Below, one piece after another: positions 8,575 to 17,580 of a stretch of DNA of 64,000 bases; the stretch's first letter is position 1, and every line of letters starts with the position of its first letter. Source of the stretch: Rugamonas apoptosis (GTDB taxonomy: Bacteria; Pseudomonadota; Gammaproteobacteria; Burkholderiales; Burkholderiaceae_D); the NCBI RefSeq assembly GCF_014042355.1, contig NZ_JACEZU010000019.1:1-64000 (forward strand), in the 5' to 3' direction. A program made the position numbers and the translations under genes. Under the pieces are notes generated by a model. It had not been told where the DNA came from and did not search any database. It saw only the letters and a list, made by a program, of their open reading frames with translations.

Positions 8575-11500
8575 CTATCTGGCCGCTTGGACGTTCGCTG
8601 TCCAGGTCTGTTGTCGCATGTTCGATACTTGTTCTGGGAGCGGAACCATTGTCGAAGTAAGGCCCAGTTGCCGGCGTAAGCCGTCGTTCGGGGCCAGGGT
8701 GACCTTGGCATCAATGATCTGGCGCCCTAGTTCGAACCTGAGCATACCGTGCTCGCCATCTTTGCCGGATTCATTCGCTGGCAGCGCGAGACCGTAACCG
8801 ACAGGTGACCATGTTGTGCCAGCCTCCGTGCTAGTCGCCGCAAGCACCGGTAGTACGCCCGGTGACGGGTCGTGCGGCTTTGTCTGCAGCAGAACGACGA
8901 CATGCTTGATGGTTGGGCCGACCTGTGCGAGGCCTTGCAGGTATTCCTCGCCACCACGCGTCAGCGACAACGATGGTGTGAGGGGATGCCCGCCTAGACT
9001 TCCACCGGTGACGACCGGTGTCATCATGCCGGGAACGAGCCCGCGTGCGGGCCCCCACAAGTCCTTGAGTCCATCCTTATAATTGGCGTTCCGTGTATGC
9101 CCTTCTTCGTCGACATACGAGACCAATTCCGGCGCGGAGAGCGGCCCCAAACGGTCCACCTGTTTGAGAAGATCTGGCGAATCGCCAACGTAGCGTTGGA
9201 TGTACGATATTTGCCGCTCCCACCAGGCAGCCGGCCGGATCACGATAGAACCAGTTTGCTCACGCTCGGTGGACGCAACTGAGTTCGATGGCTTGTGCGC
9301 ACGGTCTTTCACTTCAACCTCCCATTGATTCCGATACGAAACTCCCTTTACGATGCCCCGAATATTTCCGTTCCGGCCCAGGTCTGGTTTATCAACCTGT
9401 ACGGCTCGCCGTCCCAGATTCTGCAAAATGACGTGTTCGCCTTCGGCGGCGCCTGAAGCACGGATCGCGCGCGCGAGATCCGTGCCCCAGGCCGTATGCT
9501 GTTTGCCGTCGCTATTGCGCAGTTCGACAAAATAGTTGGGCTTTCCCCCCAACGTATTCTTATAGGGCGCATTTCCATGGCGAAGTAACGTACCCTCGAG
9601 CCGATTGATGGGGTGCTCGTCCGGCGCTACCTGCACGGCTTGCTCGGCTGAGACGGCTGAGAGGCGAGCGCCACCTGGAGGTGTATCAGCGTATCGATCA
9701 AGCGACGTGGCTTTGTTGAGTATCTTGATATCCCAGGCGTTGCGATGGGTGTTGATCTCGCCCACCTCGACCAACTGGCCTGCCAGGTCGCGTTCATGTT
9801 GCTTCACCGTCACCGCTGTTTTACCTGCATGTTTGAGCGCTATGACGTCTCCAATATCAACCGCCGCCGCTCCAATAGCCCGCTCGAGCTCCTTGCCCCA
9901 GATGGTCAGTTCGTGGCCGTCTCCTTGCTGCAGGGTTGCGAAATAATTTTCGAGGTTGTCCTCATCGAATTGATATGGCGCACGGCCATAATTGACCACT
10001 TTTCCCTTGAAGCCCTCCGTTTTTTTCCTTTCCTTCTCTTTGACGGTTACGGCATGCTCAGTACCTGCCTTTTTCTTGGACGGTTGGCTCGCGGGCGCGG
10101 TTTGAATATTCTGCGCATTCGATACACGCAACTCCGTGTCATCCAAGCACGCCGCGGTTGCGGCGTTTGACCGCTCGAACCGCTGTTCCAGCATGCCATC
10201 GACTTTCCAGCGCCTGTTCTCGCCGTGCGGTGGGCGGCTCAAATGGATATGGTCGCCATTGCGCAAGTCAAGACCGATGGTCGCCGGATCGAGTTCCGAT
10301 CCCCAGGCCACGCTCCGTCCGCCAGTACTACTCTGGATTTCCATGAAATAGGATGTCTGGTTGTCCGGTATGTGTTGGTACGGGGCACGCCCGAGGCTGA
10401 CGAGCGTGCCATCCAGAACTTCCTCTGCGATGGGGGGCGTGGAGGCCTGGGGCGCGGGCATTTGGGCGGTTATTTCAGCCGCCTGCGGCGATGGTGCTGG
10501 CGCGGGTGTCGATACAGGGGACTCGTTTTGAGGAAAGTCGATGGGCTCGGCCGGGTGTTGGGGCGTGGCAGCCGGGAAATTTGTGCTGCCGGTGGCGGCC
10601 AGCATGTCGCGCATCATGGCGTCCTGCTCGGGGTTTCTCAGCCGCACGTCGAGTCGATACTTGACGATGATGTCCAGCGCCGTGTTCTTGAACGCCGCGT
10701 CGCCCGTCAGTTCGAAGGCGCCGCCGTATTTCTCTTTTGCGAGCAACAATGCTCCAAGGATGGCGCGTTCCTGCTTGTCCGCACCGTTGACCATGAGCAG
10801 TTGGTCGCCGTGATCGACGAAGGCGTCGGCGCCTGCGACTTGGTACAGCACAGTTCCATCGGCCCGAACTTTGTAGCTCATCTCATCAAGAACCTTCTTC
10901 TTGGCCAATGCATCATCAAAGTCGTTGTAGTCCCCGTCTCTGGCTGGCACGATGCCGTTTCGCGTCAGGAGAATCGGCCTGGTCGCTGACGTCGTTTCAT
11001 TCTCTATTTCGAGAGGTGTATGCTCATGTGGTGCCGTCGACACGCTGACGGTCGCAGCGTTGACGGAAGTGAGTGGTTGGAGTTCGGGGCCCGTTTGCGG
11101 GCGGGGTGGTCTAGCGAGCTTGTTCCCTCGTGCGTTGGCGACCGCGACCGCTATATCTTTGTAGTCGGCACGCCTCAAGGTGCTGGCGATGGTCGCGCTG
11201 ATCTCGAGCACGTGCAATGGATCAAGGTGCTTGGTTTTATCGGCAATGTACGGTGCCAGCGCGGCCATCCGCCCTTTGCTGCCGAGGAGGGCCTTCAGTG
11301 TCGAGGGAGAACGCCTGACCTCGGATTCAACGCGCCAGGCTTCGTGTCCGATGTTCATTTCGATGAACCTCGCCACGTCGGCGGCTTGCGTTTCGATCCG
11401 GCACAGACGCCTGACTTCCGCTGCGCCAGCTGGATCTGGTGGCGCGATGGTTGGATCCTGGCTAACTGATACAGCCTGAGAAGATGGGAGCGCGGCAATA

Positions 11501-12462
11501 GTTGTTGGGATGGCATCGTCGCTGGTGGCACCGTCCTGGCGTCGCGCAGTGTTGTCGTCGCCAGATGAATGGACATACGGAGGTTCGGTCCGCGCCGGTT
11601 CGCGCTCGTTGGTCTCGATTCGATTCACCTGGACCGATCCGATGTGGCCGTTGACGTCCAGCTGAACTTCGATCACCTCGCCGATATCGACTTTGTTGTC
11701 CTCGAAAGACGGAACCAGCGGGCCATTGGCCAAGTATTTTTGGCGGCCGTCCGCGGTTTCGATTTCGACGTAGAAGATGTCTGTTGCTTGTTCATCATCA
11801 AAGCCGAAGGCCATGACTCTGCCCTCGACCGAGCGCGCTGCTGACGGGCTGGCATTGTCGGCCGCTGACGTTGCGCTTGGGCCGGGGTGTGTTATCTCTG
11901 GTTGGTGCATAGCGCCCTGGCCAAAGGTGTTCCTCTGCGATTCCAGGCGGGTGGCGATCGTCGTTCCCTTGCGGATCACGCGCTCGGACATGCTTTGGAT
12001 GGAGTTTCTTCCGTACTTGAACTCCTGGCTGCTGTATGGGAGCCCAGGGTTCGCACCGGCTTTGAGCAGCGCTTCCGATAGTTGCAGATGTTCTGCACTT
12101 TGGCCCAATAAGGAGGAGTGCAGCGCGGTCTCGCCAGGCATACCCCAGGCGTGCGGGACATCCTTGTACGGAGCGTCGATGTGTGCGCCCGCTTTTGCCA
12201 AGGCGGCGACAACGGTGGGGCTCTTGGCGAAGTGGATGGGGGCCATGCCACGTTCGGCGGCGGGTAAGGACGCGTAGGCGTTCACGTCGGCCCCTCGGTC
12301 GATCAGTGCGGACAGAAGTTCCAGATTGTCTGAGGCGACGGCTTCGGAAATAAGCGGTATGCCGTTGATTTTCAAGTCGGCCTGCACTATACCGTCGCGC
12401 ACGGCGCGGACCAGCGTATCGGGGTTTGTGGCCAGGTAATGCGCGATCTCTTTGGTATTCAT
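8575..12462 (-). CDS. Ankyrin / LPD7 / KfrB-repeat polyvalent protein
   Basis: The start at ATG 12462 (MNTKEIAHYL) follows a GGGGG ribosome-binding site, giving 1295 aa. Residues about 25-150 are ankyrin repeats (ALIDRGADVNAY, ALAKAGAHIDAP, ALLKAGANPGLP). Residues about 500-620 match the LPD7 domain (GDYNDFDDALAKKKVLDEM, AKEKYGGAFELTG) found in relaxases and polyvalent proteins of mobile elements. Three KfrB-type domains follow (about 680-760, 820-890, 955-1025), each with G-x-APY, a NYF/SYF-type block and WG-x-(E/D)L. A weaker related unit sits near 213-285. KfrB is known from IncP plasmids. The C-terminal 240 aa are unassigned. No relaxase tyrosines or nuclease motif were seen, so it is likely a host-entry or DNA-handling factor of the element. 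Its promoter shares the divergent intergenic region holding the TTCGCAT motif. Confidence 0.75.
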   Translation of the reverse strand: MNTKEIAHYLATNPDTLVRAVRDGIVQADLKINGIPLISEAVASDNLELLSALIDRGADVNAYASLPAAERGMAPIHFAKSPTVVAALAKAGAHIDAPYKDVPHAWGMPGETALHSSLLGQSAEHLQLSEALLKAGANPGLPYSSQEFKYGRNSIQSMSERVIRKGTTIATRLESQRNTFGQGAMHQPEITHPGPSATSAADNASPSAARSVEGRVMAFGFDDEQATDIFYVEIETADGRQKYLANGPLVPSFEDNKVDIGEVIEVQLDVNGHIGSVQVNRIETNEREPARTEPPYVHSSGDDNTARRQDGATSDDAIPTTIAALPSSQAVSVSQDPTIAPPDPAGAAEVRRLCRIETQAADVARFIEMNIGHEAWRVESEVRRSPSTLKALLGSKGRMAALAPYIADKTKHLDPLHVLEISATIASTLRRADYKDIAVAVANARGNKLARPPRPQTGPELQPLTSVNAATVSVSTAPHEHTPLEIENETTSATRPILLTRNGIVPARDGDYNDFDDALAKKKVLDEMSYKVRADGTVLYQVAGADAFVDHGDQLLMVNGADKQERAILGALLLAKEKYGGAFELTGDAAFKNTALDIIVKYRLDVRLRNPEQDAMMRDMLAATGSTNFPAATPQHPAEPIDFPQNESPVSTPAPAPSPQAAEITAQMPAPQASTPPIAEEVLDGTLVSLGRAPYQHIPDNQTSYFMEIQSSTGGRSVAWGSELDPATIGLDLRNGDHIHLSRPPHGENRRWKVDGMLEQRFERSNAATAACLDDTELRVSNAQNIQTAPASQPSKKKAGTEHAVTVKEKERKKTEGFKGKVVNYGRAPYQFDEDNLENYFATLQQGDGHELTIWGKELERAIGAAAVDIGDVIALKHAGKTAVTVKQHERDLAGQLVEVGEINTHRNAWDIKILNKATSLDRYADTPPGGARLSAVSAEQAVQVAPDEHPINRLEGTLLRHGNAPYKNTLGGKPNYFVELRNSDGKQHTAWGTDLARAIRASGAAEGEHVILQNLGRRAVQVDKPDLGRNGNIRGIVKGVSYRNQWEVEVKDRAHKPSNSVASTEREQTGSIVIRPAAWWERQISYIQRYVGDSPDLLKQVDRLGPLSAPELVSYVDEEGHTRNANYKDGLKDLWGPARGLVPGMMTPVVTGGSLGGHPLTPSLSLTRGGEEYLQGLAQVGPTIKHVVVLLQTKPHDPSPGVLPVLAATSTEAGTTWSPVGYGLALPANESGKDGEHGMLRFELGRQIIDAKVTLAPNDGLRRQLGLTSTMVPLPEQVSNMRQQTWTANVQAAR

Positions 12463-12642
12463 GTTACCCCCAGTAGTTTGTGGGTGTGCCGCCGCGCCCG
12501 TGTTTGATGCCGCGAGGACGGTCGCCTTGCCGGCGCGATCGTTGCGTAACGGTGGAGGCCTCAATTAGCCAACTACATGTTCGACACCGCTGGGCTCCCA
12601 CGGACCGGGAATCGCGTATAAAATGAAAAAAGAAACTGGTGG

Positions 12643-12684
12643 AATTCGCATAGACTATGCTATACAAAATGAATGCACATGCGA
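12643..12684. promoter_or_regulatory. TTCGCAT operator site A in a divergent promoter region
   Basis: AATTCGCAT at 12643-12651 and a degenerate inverted copy ATGCGA at 12679-12684 lie between the minus-strand ankyrin/KfrB gene (start 12462) and the plus-strand regulator gene (start 12758). TATGCTATACAAAAT between them could provide a -10 element. The same motif recurs at the other operon heads of this block. Confidence 0.6.
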
Positions 12685-12757
12685 TCACTTTGGCTTCAAG
12701 ATTCGATTTAGATCAAACATGCCATCGGTTCTGTAGCTCACTATCTGGAATTTGCTC

Positions 12758-13264
12758 ATGACCGACAAGAACTCTCCAATTTGTGGTGCCGACCTTGAGC
12801 GCTGGCGTCTGGCCAATGGTCTGACAATGGCATCGGCGGCCGACGCGCTGGGCCTGCAAACTGTCCGCTGGTCCGAATACACGAACGACAAGAACGCCGC
12901 CTTGCCGATTCCGGATCCCGCCGTGGCGATCCTGTTGCAACTCTATACGCGCTTCCCGGATTCGTCGCCCATCGCGCGGTCTCTCGATATACGCGAATTC
13001 AGCGAGGCGCTCGGGTTCGAGGGGAGTCGGGGTGACGTCGTTCATTTCGCCGCCCTGATCGGCCGATCCAAGGCGTCCGCTCACCGATTGTTGCGACAGA
13101 ACGGCACGCCGGGCAGGCCGACGATACGTCTGGCCGATGCGATACGTAGACTATCTCTGACCAAGGAGGAAGCGCTACGTGTGCTGACCCAGGTGGTGGA
13201 GGATGTTGGTTCGCGCCAAGGGCGCCCCGATGTGCTCGAGCGTGGATGGGAGGGGAGCGAATGA
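12758..13264 (+). CDS. Double helix-turn-helix DNA-binding regulator
   Basis: The 168-aa protein starts MTDKNSPICGADLERW. Residues about 10-45 look like an XRE/Cro-type helix-turn-helix (LERWRLANGLTMASAADALG), and a second similar unit lies at about 95-130 (FAALIGRSKASAHRLL). Paired HTH modules fit a plasmid-type transcriptional regulator. It is transcribed divergently from the ankyrin/KfrB gene, with an operator-like TTCGCAT motif in its own promoter, so it is my best candidate for the protein that binds that motif across the element. This is inference from position only. The upstream TTG at 12752 is an alternative start. The gene ends with a 4-bp ATGA overlap into the next gene. Confidence 0.65.
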   Translation: MTDKNSPICGADLERWRLANGLTMASAADALGLQTVRWSEYTNDKNAALPIPDPAVAILLQLYTRFPDSSPIARSLDIREFSEALGFEGSRGDVVHFAALIGRSKASAHRLLRQNGTPGRPTIRLADAIRRLSLTKEEALRVLTQVVEDVGSRQGRPDVLERGWEGSE

Positions 13265-13941
13265 GTGCTCACGCCAACGCTGACGGCCCGACGATTGAGC
13301 TGTCCACCGTCCACTTCTTCCATGGTCCGGCGCCACGGGTCGTTTCACTCAAGGGCTGCAGCCTGCCGATGTGTGAGGCCATGCCGGGTCTGATGTGCGG
13401 CTTCTATGGCCGCCAGGCCAAGCAGGATGGCTTCATGGCCGCATACGCTTACGCGCAGCTCAACAACCTGGATTTCACGGTCATCGATTTTCATGTGAGG
13501 CTGACTTCGCCGATCAATCCGGTGAAGATGAGCATCGACGAAGTCGGGTCTCATGATCTTGTATCCCTGGCACAGGCGCGTCGTGAATTATGGAAGACCA
13601 TCGATTTCCTGATCAAGGATGACACCGATGATGATGCCGGCGGGGCGAACCTGGAGACCGACGGCAAGCTGCTGTTGCTTGATAGGCCAGGCCTGATTTC
13701 TCGGGTTACCGATAACATGGCGTTCCAACACGTCAAGGTCATGGCGTTTGACAGCCGCACGTTCATCAGTCCGCGCACCTTGACGGTCGGTGTCGTTCCC
13801 TTCAGACATTGGGATGCGATCACGCACGCCACGTGCCGGCTCAATCCGACCACCCAGGTGCTGCTGGATTCGCCCATTCGGCAGGAGAAGCCAAGGCCAC
13901 CTGCGCTCGCGCCGGCGCCGGCGCCACGCAGCCGCGCATAG
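13261..13941 (+). CDS. Hypothetical protein co-transcribed with the HTH regulator
   Basis: The 226-aa protein starts MSAHANADGPTIELSTVHFF at an ATG overlapping the regulator stop, so translation is probably coupled. No signal peptide or membrane helix is visible. The middle is mixed alpha/beta (DFTVIDFHVRL, TDGKLLLLDRPGL) and the end is Pro/Ala-rich and probably disordered. No family is recognised. With the preceding gene it forms the only plus-strand operon in the left half of the block, and a regulatory or entry-exclusion role is possible but unsupported. Confidence 0.6.
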   Translation: MSAHANADGPTIELSTVHFFHGPAPRVVSLKGCSLPMCEAMPGLMCGFYGRQAKQDGFMAAYAYAQLNNLDFTVIDFHVRLTSPINPVKMSIDEVGSHDLVSLAQARRELWKTIDFLIKDDTDDDAGGANLETDGKLLLLDRPGLISRVTDNMAFQHVKVMAFDSRTFISPRTLTVGVVPFRHWDAITHATCRLNPTTQVLLDSPIRQEKPRPPALAPAPAPRSRA

Positions 13942-13943
13942 GA

Positions 13944-14591
13944 TCACTTTGCGATGCCGCGGATGAGGAGTTCGGCCAAGTCGCGCGCGGCCTGCGGCGA
14001 TGGCGCGGCCGGCCGGTCATCCCAGTAGAATTTTGGTCCGGTACGTCCCAACAGGTCGAAATGCTTTCCCACCCGTACGAAACTGTTGATCTGCATGAGG
14101 TCGACGGTGCTCGAACTGGGGCCGCAGTTTGCGAAATGCAGAATGAAGGCCGTGGAAAAACCGATGCCGTGATTGCCTGCGTAATAATCGGTGGGCCAGA
14201 AATTATCGATATCCGGTGTGACCAGCAGATCGGCCAACTTCGCCGAGGCTGGCAATTTGATCCAGTTGGCGACCTCCCGCAGCGCGCCCCGTCGTTGCGC
14301 GTCCACCGCGATTTCTTCTGATGGCGGGAACAGGGGATCACCAAAGCTGAATACCAGGTGGTACCTGCGGTGCTCGTCGGCGCCCGACAGGGCCAGTAAG
14401 CGGGCTTTGACCGCCGCGCGTACCTGATCCACGGGTAGCGTGAAGGTTAATCGCGTTGACGACGGGCTTGCCCGCAGCTCGACCTCCGGCCCGCTGGCCG
14501 CGCACGCCGGACGCGCGCAGACGAGCAACGCCGAAAAAAATCCCCGCGTGGCCGGCAAGCGCCAATTTCGCCATCCACGTGTTCTACACAT
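13944..14591 (-). CDS. Exported hypothetical protein at the end of the trb operon
   Basis: The 215-aa protein starts at ATG 14591 (MCRTRGWRNWRLPAT) with GAGAGG upstream, and overlaps the end of the preceding gene by 8 bp. The N-terminus is basic then hydrophobic (GFFSALLVCARPACAASG), a plausible Sec signal peptide cleaved after ACAA or left as a lipid-free anchor. The mature part contains YHLVFSFGDPLFPPSEE, DIDNFWPTDYY and HFANCGPSS. No family is recognised. It is the last gene of the trbA-trbB-trbC transcript, where R64-type plasmids carry the nikB/nikA relaxase genes. It shows no relaxase motif. Confidence 0.6.
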   Translation of the reverse strand: MCRTRGWRNWRLPATRGFFSALLVCARPACAASGPEVELRASPSSTRLTFTLPVDQVRAAVKARLLALSGADEHRRYHLVFSFGDPLFPPSEEIAVDAQRRGALREVANWIKLPASAKLADLLVTPDIDNFWPTDYYAGNHGIGFSTAFILHFANCGPSSSTVDLMQINSFVRVGKHFDLLGRTGPKFYWDDRPAAPSPQAARDLAELLIRGIAK

Positions 14592-15360
14592 TGCGATACC
14601 TCTCCCGCGCCTGGCTATCCGAGGCCAGCCTGGCGCGGTCATGGTGGGTGGCGGCGCAAGCTTGCCCGGACAGCGCGTTTCCCGGCCGCGTGCCACCAGC
14701 ATCGCTATCCGCGAGTGAGGGAGGCATCCGACCAGTGTCGGGCGAGCGCCGTGGTGGTGAAACCGCCAACCCGCTCGATCCGGGCGGTGACGACCCGGCG
14801 TCGCGCACCTCCATTCGTTCGGCGACCATGCGCATCAGTACCTTCTCGGCGGTGTTCTGCGAAGTCTGCGCATGCGGCGCCACGGCTCCTGATAAGGCGT
14901 AGCGATAGGGGGCGTTGATCGAGGCGAGCCGTATCATGCTGCTCGCTGCCCGCTCGAAGTCGTTCGGATCCTGAATCTGCCGCAGCTCTATCAAGTCGCG
15001 GTGCGCGTGACTGGAAAACAGCGATGCCGGTTCGCGGCCTCGTTTGATCGCCGCGTTGAACCTGTCTCCGATCGCGCCCAGGCAGTATCGATCAAGGTGC
15101 CGCTGCTGGTCCTCCAGGCTGGCCTCATCGTGCGTCCGCCACTGCCGCTGGCGCAGCCCAAAAACGACGGGAGGACGATCTGGCAGGATGAATTCGATGC
15201 GCGTCGCGCCCAGCTCGCGTGCGACGTCACATGCTTCTCTGGCCGTGCGGCACAAGCGAGGCGGATCGACTGTGAGCGCCCCGACGCGAAAGCGCAGCGG
15301 TGGCAGTTTGTAGCTCTCGGTGATCAAGGTTCTGAGCCTGATGCGTGAATCGGCTGGCAT
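14584..15360 (-). CDS. Hypothetical cytoplasmic protein downstream of the coupling protein gene
   Basis: The 258-aa protein starts at ATG 15360 (MPADSRIRLRTLITESY) after GAGGAG. The first 110 residues look like a compact alpha/beta domain (FRVGALTVDPPRL, CDVARELGATRIEFILPD), followed by a helical stretch with SHAHRDLIELRQ and a disordered Ser/Pro/Gly-rich tail. It begins 10 bases after the coupling-protein stop, in the same operon. A role as an adaptor between substrate and the DotL-type coupling protein would fit its position, since DotL systems use small adaptors, but no sequence evidence supports it. Confidence 0.6.
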   Translation of the reverse strand: MPADSRIRLRTLITESYKLPPLRFRVGALTVDPPRLCRTAREACDVARELGATRIEFILPDRPPVVFGLRQRQWRTHDEASLEDQQRHLDRYCLGAIGDRFNAAIKRGREPASLFSSHAHRDLIELRQIQDPNDFERAASSMIRLASINAPYRYALSGAVAPHAQTSQNTAEKVLMRMVAERMEVRDAGSSPPGSSGLAVSPPRRSPDTGRMPPSLADSDAGGTRPGNALSGQACAATHHDRARLASDSQARERYRNV

Positions 15361-15370
15361 ATCCGTCTCC

Positions 15371-17551
15371 TCAATACACTTCGTCTTCGGGCTCCGGTTC
15401 CGGCCCGCATTCATGGTGCCAGTATGGAGCTCGACCGGACTGGTGGACCTCGTTCAGTACCCGGCGCGCGGCCTGGAACAGAACGATGCCGCGCTCCACC
15501 GGGGTGACCTGGAACCGTTCGATTTCATTCATGTGCGACGCCGCGGCCTTGATGGATGCGAGGATGGGATCGTCGAGCTTCGGATAAAGGGGGGCGTCGC
15601 ATAACGTCAGCTGGGACAGGATATTGTCGGCTAGCGCGCGTTCCGTGCCATGCAGGCGTTTAGCGCTGGACGGCATGCGCTCGATTCGAGGGGCCGACAA
15701 CTGGATGAAGCGGTTGATATGCATAGGCAGCCGCTCGCTCTTCTTGTCGATGTCGGGAATGTGGAAGGAGACGCAGGGCACGACCTTGTCCTTGAAGATC
15801 AGGTATCCTTCGCCTGCGGACAGCTTCTTGAGATCATCGAGTCCGATGCGGTCGTGTTTCTCGACGCTGATGTCGTCCTTGACGGTGAAGGACATGGAAA
15901 AATTTCCCGCCACGGCTTGATGTCCGTTCACGGCGCTCACGCACGATTCGCCCGCCGCCTTGCGGAACAGGTCGAACGTGTCGGCCGGATCCTCGAGCGC
16001 CAGTGTCCATTTGATCTTGGTGTTGGCGATCACCGAAGCGCTTTCGGCGCCGGCGTCGCTGCGCTTGAGACCCTGCACGTCCTGGACGCTGGCCACCATC
16101 ATGTAATTGAGTTCGCGGGCCTGGGCGAACATCGTGGCCATACCCTCGGCGAAGTAGTTGGCCAGCTCGTCGTTGATGATGATGTAGGGATGGGGGGCGT
16201 TGGTGGGATTGGTGTCCAACACGTCCGCCTTCCTGCCCTCAAGCCGGTGACCGAGGTCGCGCGCCATGCTGAGCCGGACCTGCGATGCGTACAACTTTCC
16301 GAGGGCAGCCGCTTCCGCAGGCGATTTCTCTAGCGGCGGTATCATCACGGCCAGAATCCGGCCGTTCTGCAGAACGTCGGGCACGTCCACTTCGGGATAG
16401 CGGTCAAGGAAGATGTACCCGTAGGTGTCGATCAGCAGAGACAGTATCCGGGAGAATTCACCGGTCAGATAGCCATGCTGATTGAATACTTCCTTATCCC
16501 ACTGGTCAGGTTCCTCCGCCAGTTCGGGCCGGAAGCCTGGCAAACCGGTTTCGAAGTAGGCCTTGATCGGCAGATAGGCGAGTTCCGGAAGCTGGCCGGC
16601 GCGTCCTTCCAGGTAGAGCTGGACCAGGTTGTTCAAGGCAAGGTAATGACGGATCACCGGCACGGAGATGTCGATCTCCCCGCGTGCCCGTTTGTAGCAT
16701 AACGCCCGGAACAGCGCGTCCATCAGCGTGATGGCTTTCTGCTGCCACTTGACGCTCTCGCCTGACGCCTTGGGAATGATCGAGGCCACCAGCTGCAGCA
16801 GGAAGTCGGCGGCGCCGTCGCCGAAGGGGTTCATCGTGTTCGATTGGGCGAGGTGGACAAGGCCATCCGAGCCCGACTTCTCGCGCTCCACCATCTTCTG
16901 GAATGGATCGACGCCGCCGGTAAGGAAATTCACCACGAGGAAGTCATCCTCGCGACCGAGACGGCGGCACAATGACCACAGCGAAAAGGGAACCGTCGCG
17001 CTGCCTTTGCCGTCGCCAAACACCGTGCCTGAACCCCAGCACAAGGTGTTGTACGCGATGCCCAGCAAGGTTTCCGTCTTGCCGCCACCAGTTGTGCCCG
17101 CCAGAAAAAGGTGGGTTCGGCAGTCCGAGCTGTTGAACCAAAGCTCCCGGCCGCGCTCCCGGATATCGCGTGCGCACAAATAGCCCGCGAAGAAGATGCC
17201 TCCCGCCAGCATCAGTGTGCGGACGGTGCGGGTGGTTGGAAAGAGGCCGAACAGCCAGCTGGAGGACTCAATCCGTTCCTGGTAGTCGCTGGGATCGGTG
17301 CCGCCGACGTCCTTGGGACGACGGAATGGCATGAGGTAGGGGCGCTCATTGAAATTGGTGACCAGCCAGAGGGTCGCCATCGTCCAGATGGGCCACAGCG
17401 CTGCCAGGAACAGTTGGCCGGCCAGCAGCAGGAGCAGAAGCGCAGCGCAGGGCACGGGCCGGTACAGCTGGGCACTCAACCGTGCCGTGGCCGTGCGCGT
17501 GTCGCGCGTGAGCGCGGACGTGTCAATTTCATGGTCGGGATTGATGTACAT
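15371..17551 (-). CDS. trbC: Type IVB (DotL/TrbC-like) coupling protein ATPase
   Basis: The 726-aa protein has two N-terminal membrane helices (about residues 36-66 and 110-128), as in VirD4-family coupling proteins. Walker A is GTTGGGKT at about 152-159. Long DotL/IcmO-specific segments follow, such as FNERPYLMPFRRPKDVGG before the ATPase core and a Walker B region around IIINDELANYF. The family forms a hexameric motor at the inner membrane that recruits relaxase-DNA or protein substrates to the type IV secretion channel. The order TrbA-TrbB-TrbC with this gene third matches IncI plasmid R64, which supports the symbol. The length is close to that of known DotL/TrbC proteins (about 760 aa). 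Confidence 0.88.
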   Translation of the reverse strand: MYINPDHEIDTSALTRDTRTATARLSAQLYRPVPCAALLLLLLAGQLFLAALWPIWTMATLWLVTNFNERPYLMPFRRPKDVGGTDPSDYQERIESSSWLFGLFPTTRTVRTLMLAGGIFFAGYLCARDIRERGRELWFNSSDCRTHLFLAGTTGGGKTETLLGIAYNTLCWGSGTVFGDGKGSATVPFSLWSLCRRLGREDDFLVVNFLTGGVDPFQKMVEREKSGSDGLVHLAQSNTMNPFGDGAADFLLQLVASIIPKASGESVKWQQKAITLMDALFRALCYKRARGEIDISVPVIRHYLALNNLVQLYLEGRAGQLPELAYLPIKAYFETGLPGFRPELAEEPDQWDKEVFNQHGYLTGEFSRILSLLIDTYGYIFLDRYPEVDVPDVLQNGRILAVMIPPLEKSPAEAAALGKLYASQVRLSMARDLGHRLEGRKADVLDTNPTNAPHPYIIINDELANYFAEGMATMFAQARELNYMMVASVQDVQGLKRSDAGAESASVIANTKIKWTLALEDPADTFDLFRKAAGESCVSAVNGHQAVAGNFSMSFTVKDDISVEKHDRIGLDDLKKLSAGEGYLIFKDKVVPCVSFHIPDIDKKSERLPMHINRFIQLSAPRIERMPSSAKRLHGTERALADNILSQLTLCDAPLYPKLDDPILASIKAAASHMNEIERFQVTPVERGIVLFQAARRVLNEVHQSGRAPYWHHECGPEPEPEDEVY

Positions 17552-17580
17552 GACGTTTCCATCCTCTTCGCATCAACGTC

